From: CAZEGV01 sp964511645
GTDB taxonomy: Bacteria; Bacteroidota; Bacteroidia; Cytophagales; JAAEPT01
NCBI GenBank assembly: GCA_964511645.1
Contig: CAZEGV010000027.1
Coordinates: forward strand, 1 to 37,574
Reading direction: 5' to 3'
DNA: 37,574 bases
In this document: in pieces, positions 1-9,108 of the stretch
Numbering within the stretch: position 1 is the first letter of the stretch
Layout of the letters: every line of letters starts with the position of its first letter
Made by a program: the position numbers and the translations under genes
The notes under the pieces: generated by a model
Databases searched by the model: none
What the model saw: only the letters and a program-made list of their open reading frames with translations
Told to the model about the DNA's origin: nothing

Positions 1-330
1 TTGGTGCTGTCTACTAGCAAGTGGCAAGGTCGTTCACCGTGAGGTGTAGACTGAAAGCCAAACGGTAAACTCTGGAACTGACGAACAAGAACTGTATACA
101 GAGGCTAAATTGAGTGGGTAAGTAAGCACATCACTACAAAGTTCATGACCAACAAACTCATTTTAGTAGATGCAGCAGGATTCAGAGGAAGGTATCCGTT
201 CTTACCTGAGGAGGTCTCTACAACCACGAGTTGATTAGGTAGAGAAGTCAGCAGAAGTCATAGTAGTCAACGGGAATTGAGCCGATACCTCAGGGATAAC
301 ATCGGAGTACTCACAGGTTAAGACCTTTGC
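1..330 (+). mobile_element. Group II intron fragment (middle part, no reverse transcriptase)
   Basis: The stretch reads like the ribozyme core and leader of a bacterial group II intron: CTACTAGCAAGTGGCAAGG, CGTTCACCGTGAGGTG, GGGTAAGTAAGCACATCAC and, further on, GGTATCCGTTCTTACCTGAG and AGTCAGCAGAAGTCATAGTA. In intact Bacteroidota introns, as I remember them, these blocks run from late domain I to the domain IV leader just ahead of the maturase/reverse transcriptase gene. Here no reverse transcriptase follows and no domain V is visible, so the element is broken at its 3' side around 290-330. The 5' part would lie before the window. Identification is by pattern memory, not by alignment, and the exact end is uncertain. 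Confidence 0.6.
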
Positions 331-333
331 GTT

Positions 334-358
334 AAGGATCGCAACGGCATCCTTTTTT
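334..358 (+). terminator. Possible intrinsic terminator after the intron fragment
   Basis: AAGGAT (334-339) pairs with ATCCTT (349-354) around a 9-base loop and is followed by a T-rich run (TTTTGTTTT) on the + strand. The stem is short (6 bp) but the tail is good. It would stop transcripts entering from the intron side. A second weak hairpin, AGCAATT/AATTGCT at 404-421, lies further on. Confidence 0.45.
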
Positions 359-514
359 GTTTTCACATCGGATTTAGCAAGTGATAGTTGATTTAGAAAA
401 AATAGCAATTTTGGAATTGCTCAATTTTATAACAAAAAAGATATAGTGTAGAGCCTGACCGCATGAGCCTTCGTTTTGGCGAATGTGGTAACGCCCGATG
501 TTTATCACATCTCT

Positions 515-556
515 CAAAAAAAAAGGCTAACTACAAATGCAGTTAGCCTTTTTTAT
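515..556 (-). terminator. Intrinsic terminator of the peroxiredoxin gene
   Basis: A perfect 10-bp stem, AAGGCTAACT (523-532) and AGTTAGCCTT (541-550), with an 8-base loop is flanked by an A run on the left and a T run on the right. On the minus strand it lies 19-52 bases after the peroxiredoxin stop codon and is followed by T residues. The symmetry means it could also work for + strand transcripts. Confidence 0.85.
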
Positions 557-574
557 ACGCTATGTGTTATTTAT

Positions 575-1207
575 TTAGTGTTTTGATTGGTAATCTGCTA
601 CGCCTTCAAAAGAAGGAGTCATTGCGTCATCACCAGCATTCCAGTTGGCAGGACAAACCTCACCATGCTCTAAGTTGTGATGCCAAGCGTCTACAATACG
701 AAGATATTCATCAATATTACGCCCGATTGGGAAGAAATTAATCGACTCATGTCTTACAACTCCTTCTTTGTCAATAAAGAATGAACCACGGTAAGCGATT
801 GGTGCTACACCTTCAAAAACTAGTTCACCTTCGTCATTATAATTATACTGACCTGCAAGCACGCCATAATTCATAGCTACTGCTTTAGATTCATCTGCTA
901 CGATAGGGTATTTCACACCTTCTATCCCACCTTTGTTTTTAGGTGTTGTTAGCCATGCAAAATGTGATTCTGCTGTGTCTGTAGAACAACCAATTACAGC
1001 TACTCCTCTTTTTTCGAATTCAGCTAATTTTTCTTGGAAAGCAAGAATTTCGGTAGGACATACAAAAGTAAAGTCTTTTGGGTAGAAGAAAAACAATACT
1101 TCTTGTTTTCCGATATACTGACCGATAGAAAAATCTTCTACAATTTGAGTCCCATTTACCACTGCTGGAGCAGTAAACAAAGGTGCTTTTTTACCTACTA
1201 ATGACAT
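575..1207 (-). CDS. Typical 2-Cys peroxiredoxin (AhpC/Prx1 type)
   Basis: This 210-residue thiol peroxidase reduces hydrogen peroxide and organic peroxides in the cytoplasm, normally with electrons from thioredoxin or AhpF. The peroxidatic Cys50 sits in the family motif PKDFTFVCPTE with Thr47. Arg140 (AYRGSFFID) and the resolving Cys185 (GEVCPANW) are in place, so it should form the usual disulfide-linked dimer. A GGIEG segment near residue 93 resembles the GGLG motif of overoxidation-sensitive Prx1 enzymes, but the C-terminal YF motif is absent. Length is normal. It is a single-gene unit with its own terminator; no ahpF partner is visible in the window. The family is certain; calling it ahpC or a thioredoxin peroxidase is a matter of naming. 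Confidence 0.95.
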   Translation of the reverse strand: MSLVGKKAPLFTAPAVVNGTQIVEDFSIGQYIGKQEVLFFFYPKDFTFVCPTEILAFQEKLAEFEKRGVAVIGCSTDTAESHFAWLTTPKNKGGIEGVKYPIVADESKAVAMNYGVLAGQYNYNDEGELVFEGVAPIAYRGSFFIDKEGVVRHESINFFPIGRNIDEYLRIVDAWHHNLEHGEVCPANWNAGDDAMTPSFEGVADYQSKH

Positions 1208-1242
1208 ATTATATAATTTTTTTGTTACAATTTATTCTATTA

Positions 1243-1268
1243 CAAAACTATCTATTATCTAGCACAAA
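1243..1268 (-). promoter_or_regulatory. Candidate promoter for the peroxiredoxin gene
   Basis: On the minus strand TAGTTTTG (1250-1243) fits the Bacteroidota -7 box TAnnTTTG about 36 bases before the start codon. An upstream TTTG (1268-1265) is present, but the spacing of 14 is shorter than the usual 17-23, so this is only a candidate. Confidence 0.35.
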
Positions 1269-1326
1269 TTAGCTATAAGCCTTATATAATCTTTTTATAA
1301 GGTATAAATTTATTCTATATGGAATC

Positions 1327-1440
1327 GGGGCATGCCCTCACTCGTCAAAAAAACTCGTGAGGTCGGGCTATCGCTACTCATCCCGTTTCATTTCGTTCCT
1401 CAATTTACGTGATTCAAACAAACCGCTCTATCCCTCATGC
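1327..1440. repeat. Dispersed palindromic intergenic repeat (copy 1)
   Basis: The element starts with GGGGCATGCCC and ends with CTATCCCTCATGC, so GCATG (1330-1334) and CATGC (1436-1440) form short inverted ends. Inside is a hairpin, CCTCAC (1336-1341) with GTGAGG (1357-1362), followed by TCGGGCTATCGCTAC. I recall hairpin repeats with the phrases CGGGCT and CCGCTCTATCCCT between genes in many Bacteroidota genomes. A shorter relative lies at 32903-32945. This copy lies directly after the stop codon of the outer-membrane protein gene and is the only structure between that gene and the peroxiredoxin gene. Confidence 0.6.
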
Positions 1441-1459
1441 AACACTCCTCTATATCCTC

Positions 1460-4400
1460 CTAAAAACTTGCCATCACTTGCACCCTACCAATATGATACA
1501 CTTCTTGTGATTGAGGTTTTCTTCCTTGGTAACTGATGTTTAGGTTAATGTTTTTATAAACTTTTTTATTAAAACTAAACATCCAACGCCAATTACTTCC
1601 TTTTCTTAAGCCTTGTAATAGCACAAATGATTCTTGGCTATTTTCGGCACTAGAGCTAGCCGTATGGCGAATAGATATATGAGATAAATCTAACAATAAG
1701 CTACTATTGCCCAATAAAACTCTTGACTTAAATCTTAACGTTTGTAACTGTGCCAAAGGGATTTTTACTCCTGACTTCTCAGTGTATTGATACGAAATAG
1801 AAGTACTTAACTTCTTTTTGAAAACTGTGCTTAACTCCTCTTTTATGCTAAACATTTCAATCTGATAATTATTGCCTTGAGAGATTGTAGTCTTATAATC
1901 TGTTTTACCCACCTCATAGTAAGAATTAAATGTTGTTTTATTAACCCGATTAATCATACCAAAACGATGAGTGTTGCGAACCTGTCTATCATCCCCACGC
2001 AAAAACCGATTGAGGTATTGATAATCTTTAAGCGAATAATACAATTCGTACCAACCTTTGGATCGGTGGAAGTAAATGGTAGAGATAGACTTAAGTGTAT
2101 AAGCTCCTGATTTTGTTGACCTAAAAGGAGATAGCCGTTCTGTGATTGCAATACTTGTGTTCCTATCTGAGGCAGAAAGCACTATTTTACCAGAAAAATA
2201 TTTAAAAATATTTTTATTTAGCTTTTTCAAATTCCATGAAGAATTGTAGCGTAGCTCAGATTTAAACACATCTATAAATTCATTCGTAGGAATAATTACT
2301 TTGATATAATCCCCAGCAATATCATCTTCTACAAACTCATTAATACTTTGCTCTCCATTGTCGTCAAAATCTATAAAACGATGAGAACCTTTACCAAAGG
2401 CCACTGGTACAAATACAAATTCTCTTCTTAATTCTTGAGAGCTCCCCGTCTTATAAGTCAAGGTATGGTTGTAAGATTTTTTCTTAAATTTAAACTTGAT
2501 TAAGCCTTGAACTTGATTTTCGGTTTTAAACCGATGCTCTGCTCTTCTATGTACTAGCCCAAAGCTCAATTTTGTTGATTTAGTTTTCAGCACTTTAAAA
2601 TCGACACGAGACAAGTAAGAAACTGTATTAACGGCAATCCTATCTAAACCCAAAGTATCCTGATCTATCCTGTAGCTGTGAGACAAACTCATTCTATTTC
2701 CTTGTTTCCATTCTACTTTTATTTGGTCAAAGTATTGTCTTGTACTCAATACTCCTCTCAAGTTTCGCTCGTTATGTTCAGCAATATAAGTGGCTGATAT
2801 TTTTTTTGATTTTTTCCTCCAAGACAAACCTATATTTACTTTCTCCCATTTTACGGCTAGCTTATCAGATTGTATTTTTCTTTTTTCATACACTCCCCTT
2901 CCACTAAAACTCTTGTATCTTTTGGCTAATTCTATTCCCCATTTATATCCTGAGACATCATTTTTTTTATCTAAGAAAGCCCCTGATAATTTCACTTCAT
3001 TGTCGCTGTTTTTCTTTAAGCTAATCACATGATTACTTAACATCAATCCATCTTGAATCAAATTATTAGTTCCCCAATTCCTATCAAAATCCACACTTCT
3101 GAATCTATCTATTTGTTCAAACCTTGAATTTTGTACTTCTACACCACCTTGATATATCAATTTGTATTTTTTTGATCTTAATCCTTTTATCGAATAAAAA
3201 AAACGATTAGAAAAACCTTCATTATCATTATCGTCCAATGAAGAATATAAATTAATATCTCTTGATGAAATTGCCATTTCGTTTCCAAACTCTATATTTG
3301 AAGATAAACGATACAAAACTCTGGCCGAAAACATTTGCTTCTGGTGAGGTAAAGCAATCGGTGAAACTGGCAAATACCTCCCGTTATTCTTACCTACATA
3401 TTTATACACCACTCCATTTGTATTCTCAGCAGTACGTATATAATCACCATTCCCCGCTCCTATGTCCGAAAAGCTCAGCTCATACTCAGCACTGTCTATA
3501 TTACTTGTCCATTCAAAATATTTGTCTCCACCTTGGGTGACTTGTTTGTACCAAACTCCTGTTTTAAAATCTGAAATGGGTCTTTTATTTTCTAGCCAAG
3601 CCAAATTCTTTTGGTCACCAATAGTTTGTAAATGACTCAAAGCATCCGATCCTATATTGGCAAAAATAGGTTTATTAGGATTGTCTTTTTCATTGTAATA
3701 AGATAAGTTTAGTTTGATTTTATTTGTTTGAAAAACTCCAGAAAACCCTGTGTTAAGTCTAAAGAAGTTAAGATCAGAATATTCAAAATCTATCCGTACC
3801 CGAGAGTATATTGTAATCAATATACTAGGCATAAAAGTGATTAAGCTTTGGTTATAATCCATTATATAATCTTTTCCTCTGCTTAACTCTTTTCCGTTAA
3901 GGAATACTTTTTCGGAACCAGAAATGATTGGGTTAAACTTGCCATCCTGAGGTCCTAAGATTTTATAAGGTCCCGATACTCCGTCTCTAAGTGATAGTAG
4001 GTAAGAAGCGAATTTCCCTTTAGAAATCCCTGCTCCAACTCTAAAACCCTTCTTTAAAGTATCTTTATTGTCATGATAAACAGAAATCCCTTGTAGGTTT
4101 CTACTGTATTTTAGATAATACAATGTGTCACTCATGGCAATATCTCCCATTGTTAGACCTGATCTTTCGGTATACAATTGCACATAAATCTTGTCTAAAT
4201 CTTGTACGTTTTGGGTTACCCCTTCTGGCTGGATAGGAATATCCTGATCGGACACATAGGCTTTTATCCATAAACCATTTGTAATTTCTCCTGTCATCTC
4301 TAGGTTCAACCTAGAGTCAACACCATTCCCTATTCCGTTCCCCACGGCTACTCCCCTAGTAATCGATCCTTTTGTGATGACCTTGTTTTGTTTCTCCTTT

Positions 4401-4729
4401 TTTTTATCATCTCTTTTTTTATGAGTCTCAAAAGTTTCTAACACAAAAGTTTGACCAGACGAGTAATTAACAAGCGTATCTGTCAGCTCCCTAGGTAATA
4501 GGCGGTAACAAACCTTAACGCTATCTTCTCCCAAATCATTAAATACAATGCTATGTTGTATTGAATCAAAAACATAAACTTTATGATTTGAAAATATAAT
4601 TGTACTAGGCAAAACATTTTTTTCTAAAAAATATGTTTGGTTATTCTTTAGCCAAATACATCTCAGGTTATTTTGACTATAAACTACCGAAGTTAAAAAT
4701 AAAATTAGACATATAAGTCCAAGTCTCAC
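1460..4729 (-). CDS. Large outer-membrane beta-barrel-like protein of unknown function
   Basis: The 1089-residue protein has a Sec signal peptide (residues 1-18, ending VVYSQ) and no other hydrophobic helix. From about residue 120 onward it alternates polar and aromatic/hydrophobic residues, as transmembrane beta strands do, and it ends in VMASF, a C-terminal Phe typical of BAM-inserted barrels. Around residues 255-320 it has GPYKILGPQDGKF, ISGSEKVFLNGKEL, DYIMDYNQSLITF and RIDFEYSDLNF, phrases I recall from large Bacteroidota surface or barrel proteins without a defined role. Its start overlaps the stop of the histidine kinase gene by 4 bases (ATGA), so the two are translationally coupled. 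A link to the oxidase or to kinase signalling is inferred only from position. No enzyme motif is visible. Confidence 0.8.
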   Translation of the reverse strand: MRLGLICLILFLTSVVYSQNNLRCIWLKNNQTYFLEKNVLPSTIIFSNHKVYVFDSIQHSIVFNDLGEDSVKVCYRLLPRELTDTLVNYSSGQTFVLETFETHKKRDDKKKEKQNKVITKGSITRGVAVGNGIGNGVDSRLNLEMTGEITNGLWIKAYVSDQDIPIQPEGVTQNVQDLDKIYVQLYTERSGLTMGDIAMSDTLYYLKYSRNLQGISVYHDNKDTLKKGFRVGAGISKGKFASYLLSLRDGVSGPYKILGPQDGKFNPIISGSEKVFLNGKELSRGKDYIMDYNQSLITFMPSILITIYSRVRIDFEYSDLNFFRLNTGFSGVFQTNKIKLNLSYYNEKDNPNKPIFANIGSDALSHLQTIGDQKNLAWLENKRPISDFKTGVWYKQVTQGGDKYFEWTSNIDSAEYELSFSDIGAGNGDYIRTAENTNGVVYKYVGKNNGRYLPVSPIALPHQKQMFSARVLYRLSSNIEFGNEMAISSRDINLYSSLDDNDNEGFSNRFFYSIKGLRSKKYKLIYQGGVEVQNSRFEQIDRFRSVDFDRNWGTNNLIQDGLMLSNHVISLKKNSDNEVKLSGAFLDKKNDVSGYKWGIELAKRYKSFSGRGVYEKRKIQSDKLAVKWEKVNIGLSWRKKSKKISATYIAEHNERNLRGVLSTRQYFDQIKVEWKQGNRMSLSHSYRIDQDTLGLDRIAVNTVSYLSRVDFKVLKTKSTKLSFGLVHRRAEHRFKTENQVQGLIKFKFKKKSYNHTLTYKTGSSQELRREFVFVPVAFGKGSHRFIDFDDNGEQSINEFVEDDIAGDYIKVIIPTNEFIDVFKSELRYNSSWNLKKLNKNIFKYFSGKIVLSASDRNTSIAITERLSPFRSTKSGAYTLKSISTIYFHRSKGWYELYYSLKDYQYLNRFLRGDDRQVRNTHRFGMINRVNKTTFNSYYEVGKTDYKTTISQGNNYQIEMFSIKEELSTVFKKKLSTSISYQYTEKSGVKIPLAQLQTLRFKSRVLLGNSSLLLDLSHISIRHTASSSAENSQESFVLLQGLRKGSNWRWMFSFNKKVYKNINLNISYQGRKPQSQEVYHIGRVQVMASF

Positions 4730-7700
4730 GAGATTAATGGTAATTGTACATGAAATACAGTTCCTTCTCCTAATTCGGACTCAAACCATATCCTACCTCC
4801 GCAAAACTCAACACCTCTTTTGGCTACATCCAAACCTATACCAGAGCCCTTGACTTTTGTTGTGAAGTTTGGCAAAAACACCTTGTTTTTAATCTCATCA
4901 GCAATTCCCTTTCCGAAATCTTGAATAGAGAAGGTGATATTTTCTTCTGTTTTTTCACAGCTTACTTCAATCAACTTTAAGTCATCATTATCATATGATT
5001 GCTGGGCATTCAATAAAATATTAGAAATCACTCTACTTAACAGTTTCTCATCAATTGAGACCATTATTGTAGACAGCTCACATAACATTTTTATTTCAAT
5101 ACCTTCATGCGAAAACAATTCAACTTCTCTGTTGAGTACTTTTAACAAGTCTACCACCTCTTCTTTAGGTGCAGGCATTTTGGCAAATGAAGAGAACGAG
5201 GTAGCAATATCACTCACAATATCTACCTGCTCTAAAATCGCATGGATTTCCTTCTGAAACTGCTCGTTATCTTCGTCAGTTTTTTTGGCTAACCTATATT
5301 GCATCATCTGAAGTTTTAACTTCATGGGTGTCAAAGGATTTTTAATTTCGTGAGCTACTTGCTGAGCCATTTGTCTCCAAGCTTTTTCTTTTTCTGTTTT
5401 TTTCAATAACTGCTTTGCTTCTGCAATTTTATCCAGCATGGTATTATATCCCGACACGATTGTTCCAATCTCATCATCATTGTTCCACTCAATATATTTT
5501 TCTTTTTCTGTAAAGGATGTTTCCTTTAGTCTATTTGCGACAAGTAATACAGGTGTAAGAATAGACCAATAAGACAAGATTGCCAATAAAACGATAATAA
5601 AAAAAACCACAATAAAAATTTCTAAAACTGTTGTAAACTGTACCGCTTTTGACTTCTTAAGTGTAGTGTAAGAATAAAACAAAGGGAAATGAACTACGCA
5701 TAAAGGTGATGCTGTGGCGTTGTTCTGAACAGATACATAAATTGATTTATAATCAAATTCATTAATCCTATCATTGAGAAACACTGCTTTTTGTTTTTTT
5801 TCAATTACTTGCCGATATGCCTCTGAACTCATGTGCTTAGATATAATCAGGTTATCATACAGTAGAGGTTGAGTCGTATAACGTAGCTGACCACTCAAGT
5901 CAAAAATAGAGATGTCCGTTTGAGAATACTTGGCTATTTTCTGTAACTCTCCCTTCAGTAAAGATGGATTTTTTGTCACAACAGATTTCACCACTTCTGT
6001 TAAGTACTTCACTTTACTTTCAAAGTCTTGATGTATTTTTTTATCATAGTTAGACCGTGTAATAGACAAACTAACAACACTTACCAAAATCAATGGTACT
6101 AAAAACGATATGTATAAATACAACTGAACTTTTGACAAAACCCCAATAGGATTTCCTTTTATCATTCTATAAGCAATGTAAATAAACAAGCCCCCAAAAA
6201 ACACAGTAGAAAGAATAATCAAGTGAAATGAAAAGTTATCTAACCAAACTTTCAATGCATTTTTTTCGACAGAAACAATCACACCATTATTTTGTTCATT
6301 TAACTCTATTTCATGTAACATTTTAGCATCAGAAAATACTTTGTGGTTATTTTTACTATGCTTTAATAAAAACTGCTTGTCGTAATCAATTTTTCCTATA
6401 CTGTACTTAACCTCACCATTTCTTATTACACAGTAATGAACTTTTTCAAACTCTTCATACTCTATCTTACTTTCTCGTAAAAGCTCAGGGACAATACCCT
6501 TACTACTTAGCTCTTGTGCTTGTAAGCGAATTAAAAAAGATCCATAAATAATTCCGTCTTTTTTAAAATCACCAGAAATAAAATGTTGAGAGTTTTGCTC
6601 TCCAAGTAAATCTTCAGAAAAATAAACTCCTTTTAACCTTCTGTTTTCAGGTTTTAAATATCTCTTTTTCCACCAACTCAATGGTTTTTGCTGAAACAAT
6701 TCTTCTCCCTTGTGATCAAAAAGCATTAGATCTATGTTATACTCACTAAAGTAATGTTTGAGGTATAATTTATTCATCCTCTCTTTTACTATCCGCTTAA
6801 GCCCCATTCCTGGTACACGCATAAAGTTAACATTAGAGATATCTGACTCTATTTGTTCCTTAATTTGAAACATCAAGTACTCTGTTTCTTCATCTCCTTG
6901 TGTAATTAGTCTTTCAGAGACTTTATGTAAGGTTCTCTCCTTTCTCTTGATTGTCTCATCTAGGATAACTGTGGCGACAATCCCTGAAGTCATCAAAATC
7001 CATAAAAGCATTAAACCATGTAATTCATAACCTAACATCCTGTCCATGTAATAGGCGTATTTATACATCAACAAGGCAATCAGTGCATAGGCCGATAAAA
7101 ACAATAACCCCTGCCAAGAAAATAGTAACACAATAATTGGGATAAACACTAACGCCAGTATAATATGCTTATATAGAATCTCTCTGAAAGAAAAACCAAA
7201 AAGAAGTTTCGTTAAAAACAGATGCCCCAATAAAAAAACAGCACTAAATACTGCGAAAATCACATAATAAAAAAACTTAACGGTGAAGAAATCTAACTCG
7301 TAAGTAACGTCTAAAATCAAAGTAGTGTTCTGATGTAACATCAGAATACCCGCATACAAAAGCATGAAGAGTAAATACCCGCAAAATAATAATAGATAAA
7401 TAGCCCAGCTAGTTCCCGATTTTTTCTTCAACCACCTAAAAACAACTGCTCTATCCTTATAAACAATTCCTCTCAATAATAACCAACCTCCTAATAAAGC
7501 TAAAAGAGATAGATATAACACATCTCCCAATGAAGAAAAAAAAGAAGAATACGCAAAAGCAGATGATGAAAACAAAGGGTAATTAGAAAGACCTTCTGGA
7601 ATACCCAAAATTTTGAAAAAGAGAAAAATAGCCGTTAAAAACACAAATAAAATAGCTAAATAAAACACTTTCTTATGAGAAGATTTCCTCAGTAAAACCA

Positions 7701-8298
7701 ACGACAATGCAATCAAAAATACTCCTAACACATATAGAATAGTTCTCCCACTAAATGCAGTCACATCATCTGACAAGGCTAAGTATAGCTTGCCGTATTT
7801 AAAGGATATCTCTTTAAGTTTATTATTTTTATTTCTAAGTTGAACCTTGCTCACCCATACAGGAAAAATATCTTTGTTAACATGAGAGAACAAATGGGAA
7901 CTTTCAATCCTGTATTTCCTATAAAAAGGAACAAGTAATACTTTGTTTTGTTTGTAAAGCCCTGCATAAATTCCTGACTTAAACTTATACATCTGCCATT
8001 TTTCAGACTTAACGCTTAATAGCTCCTTGTCTAAGATTCCACTTGTGTGCTCGTTCCAAGTTTTTAATTTTTGATCTATTATGGTGTAATGAAAAACAGA
8101 ACCGACCTCTTTAAAATCGGCTCCTTTATCAAACTCATTATTAATCGATTCTAAGTGTTTTTCTATTTTATGAGATAAGTTTTCTAAATCATCATCAGAC
8201 AAAGAGTTAGAGAAAAAAAATGACAAAAAAGTAATCATCACCCCAAATGCTAAGGTAAACACATTTCTCAAAAATTTAGAATTTTCATTTTTCTTCAA
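4726..8298 (-). CDS. Large polytopic membrane sensor histidine kinase (NtrY-like core)
   Basis: The 1190-residue protein begins with a membrane helix (about 13-30), then a soluble sensor part, then a block of helices from about 185 to 450, a second soluble part, helices near 690-760 and one near 915-940. A HAMP-like linker (SILTPVLLVANRLKE to DEIGTIVSGYNTM) follows. The kinase core is complete: phospho-acceptor His983 in AHEIKNPLTPMK, N box with Asn1093 and Asn1097 (ISNILLNAQQ), Asp1127 in DFGKG, and GSGIGL at 1151-1156. There is no receiver domain and no response regulator gene nearby, so its partner is unknown. The gene overlaps both neighbours by 4 bases (ATGA) inside the run of oxidase-assembly genes, which suggests sensing of a respiratory or envelope state. 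The signal itself cannot be read from the sequence. Confidence 0.92.
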   Translation of the reverse strand: MKKNENSKFLRNVFTLAFGVMITFLSFFFSNSLSDDDLENLSHKIEKHLESINNEFDKGADFKEVGSVFHYTIIDQKLKTWNEHTSGILDKELLSVKSEKWQMYKFKSGIYAGLYKQNKVLLVPFYRKYRIESSHLFSHVNKDIFPVWVSKVQLRNKNNKLKEISFKYGKLYLALSDDVTAFSGRTILYVLGVFLIALSLVLLRKSSHKKVFYLAILFVFLTAIFLFFKILGIPEGLSNYPLFSSSAFAYSSFFSSLGDVLYLSLLALLGGWLLLRGIVYKDRAVVFRWLKKKSGTSWAIYLLLFCGYLLFMLLYAGILMLHQNTTLILDVTYELDFFTVKFFYYVIFAVFSAVFLLGHLFLTKLLFGFSFREILYKHIILALVFIPIIVLLFSWQGLLFLSAYALIALLMYKYAYYMDRMLGYELHGLMLLWILMTSGIVATVILDETIKRKERTLHKVSERLITQGDEETEYLMFQIKEQIESDISNVNFMRVPGMGLKRIVKERMNKLYLKHYFSEYNIDLMLFDHKGEELFQQKPLSWWKKRYLKPENRRLKGVYFSEDLLGEQNSQHFISGDFKKDGIIYGSFLIRLQAQELSSKGIVPELLRESKIEYEEFEKVHYCVIRNGEVKYSIGKIDYDKQFLLKHSKNNHKVFSDAKMLHEIELNEQNNGVIVSVEKNALKVWLDNFSFHLIILSTVFFGGLFIYIAYRMIKGNPIGVLSKVQLYLYISFLVPLILVSVVSLSITRSNYDKKIHQDFESKVKYLTEVVKSVVTKNPSLLKGELQKIAKYSQTDISIFDLSGQLRYTTQPLLYDNLIISKHMSSEAYRQVIEKKQKAVFLNDRINEFDYKSIYVSVQNNATASPLCVVHFPLFYSYTTLKKSKAVQFTTVLEIFIVVFFIIVLLAILSYWSILTPVLLVANRLKETSFTEKEKYIEWNNDDEIGTIVSGYNTMLDKIAEAKQLLKKTEKEKAWRQMAQQVAHEIKNPLTPMKLKLQMMQYRLAKKTDEDNEQFQKEIHAILEQVDIVSDIATSFSSFAKMPAPKEEVVDLLKVLNREVELFSHEGIEIKMLCELSTIMVSIDEKLLSRVISNILLNAQQSYDNDDLKLIEVSCEKTEENITFSIQDFGKGIADEIKNKVFLPNFTTKVKGSGIGLDVAKRGVEFCGGRIWFESELGEGTVFHVQLPLIS

Positions 8299-8531
8299 TC
8301 AATATTATGCTTTAATTTTTGTCTTTTTTTATGCATCCGATACATCACAACACCAATAATCCCTACTAAAATATATGGTAGGGACATCAAATACAATATC
8401 CCTGTATTTAATCCTTTGGATGCCTCTTCGCTTCCGTTTTCGGCGACAGCCTTACACATTGCACATTGAGACCAAGAATACACCGCTGTAGCTAATAACG
8501 AAAAGATAAACAAAATTATTTTCTTATACAT
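8295..8531 (-). CDS. Small membrane protein with an exported CxxC motif
   Basis: The 78-residue protein has an N-terminal hydrophobic segment (4-20) like a signal peptide. This is followed at once by Cys23-Ala-Met-Cys26 in SQCAMCKA, then a short linker, a second helix (about 45-63) and a basic, His-containing tail (MYRMHKKRQKLKH). If the first segment is cleaved or the N-terminus faces outward, the CxxC lies in the periplasm next to the membrane, suited to binding copper or heme or to thiol exchange. It lies between the DUF420 gene (8-base overlap) and the histidine kinase gene (4-base overlap), in the oxidase-assembly run. I recall similar small CxxC proteins beside Bacteroidota cox genes but know no assigned function. 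A role in CuA or heme delivery is inference. Confidence 0.75.
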   Translation of the reverse strand: MYKKIILFIFSLLATAVYSWSQCAMCKAVAENGSEEASKGLNTGILYLMSLPYILVGIIGVVMYRMHKKRQKLKHNID

Positions 8532-9108
8532 AATAATCTCTAATCAATAAATAAACAAATACTCCCGTAACAGATACATATAACCATACAGGATAAGCTA
8601 TTTTTACAGCTTTTTTATGTGTTTTAAAATCTCCTAACATCGCATACTTTAGGGCCTGTAACACAAACCACACTACCACAATTGATAGAGTAATGTGACT
8701 AATTAACAAAGTCAAGTAAACGGGTCTCATAAAACCCAATTGAGTCTTTTCACTGTCGCTTAAAGCCCCATTATGGTCTATATCTCCAAACATTACAGAC
8801 GTATTGGATAAATGATAGGTAACGTAAGTCAGCAAGAATACTGCCCCCAAAGAAATGGCAACATATATCAATCTTTTGTGTAATAACTGAGCCCCTTTTT
8901 TTATAGCAACTAATGCCATAATCAATACTAAACTCGTCAGTGTATTAATAAGTCCTATGAAATGAGGTAAAAACTTTGTCCAATCTCCTAAGTCTAATTT
9001 TTGATCAGTACGATTCATACCCAATAGTGTTGCCACCAATACGGGTATCGCAATAGCTAAAACATTTACAGTAAAACTTAACTTTTTTTCTCTACTCCAA
9101 ATCACCAT
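8524..9108 (-). CDS. DUF420 membrane protein, probable oxidase assembly factor (CtaM-like)
   Basis: The 194-residue protein has about five transmembrane helices and family-typical histidines (LPHFIG, LLHKRL, YHLSN, ISHITL, FKTHKKAV). DUF420 proteins such as Bacillus YozB/CtaM are needed for maturation of heme-copper oxidases. This member follows SCO1, the expected place. Its start codon lies inside the end of the SCO1 gene (17-base overlap) and its end overlaps the next small gene, so it belongs to a tightly coupled unit. A central segment, GDIDHNGALSDSEK (about residues 108-121), looks like an exposed acidic loop. The family is fairly certain; the assembly role is by homology. Confidence 0.85.
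   Translation of the reverse strand: MVIWSREKKLSFTVNVLAIAIPVLVATLLGMNRTDQKLDLGDWTKFLPHFIGLINTLTSLVLIMALVAIKKGAQLLHKRLIYVAISLGAVFLLTYVTYHLSNTSVMFGDIDHNGALSDSEKTQLGFMRPVYLTLLISHITLSIVVVWFVLQALKYAMLGDFKTHKKAVKIAYPVWLYVSVTGVFVYLLIRDYYV

Noticed and set aside
3262..3540. A 92-codon + strand open frame
   Set aside because: It is opposite the outer-membrane protein gene and shows low-complexity translation without family features.
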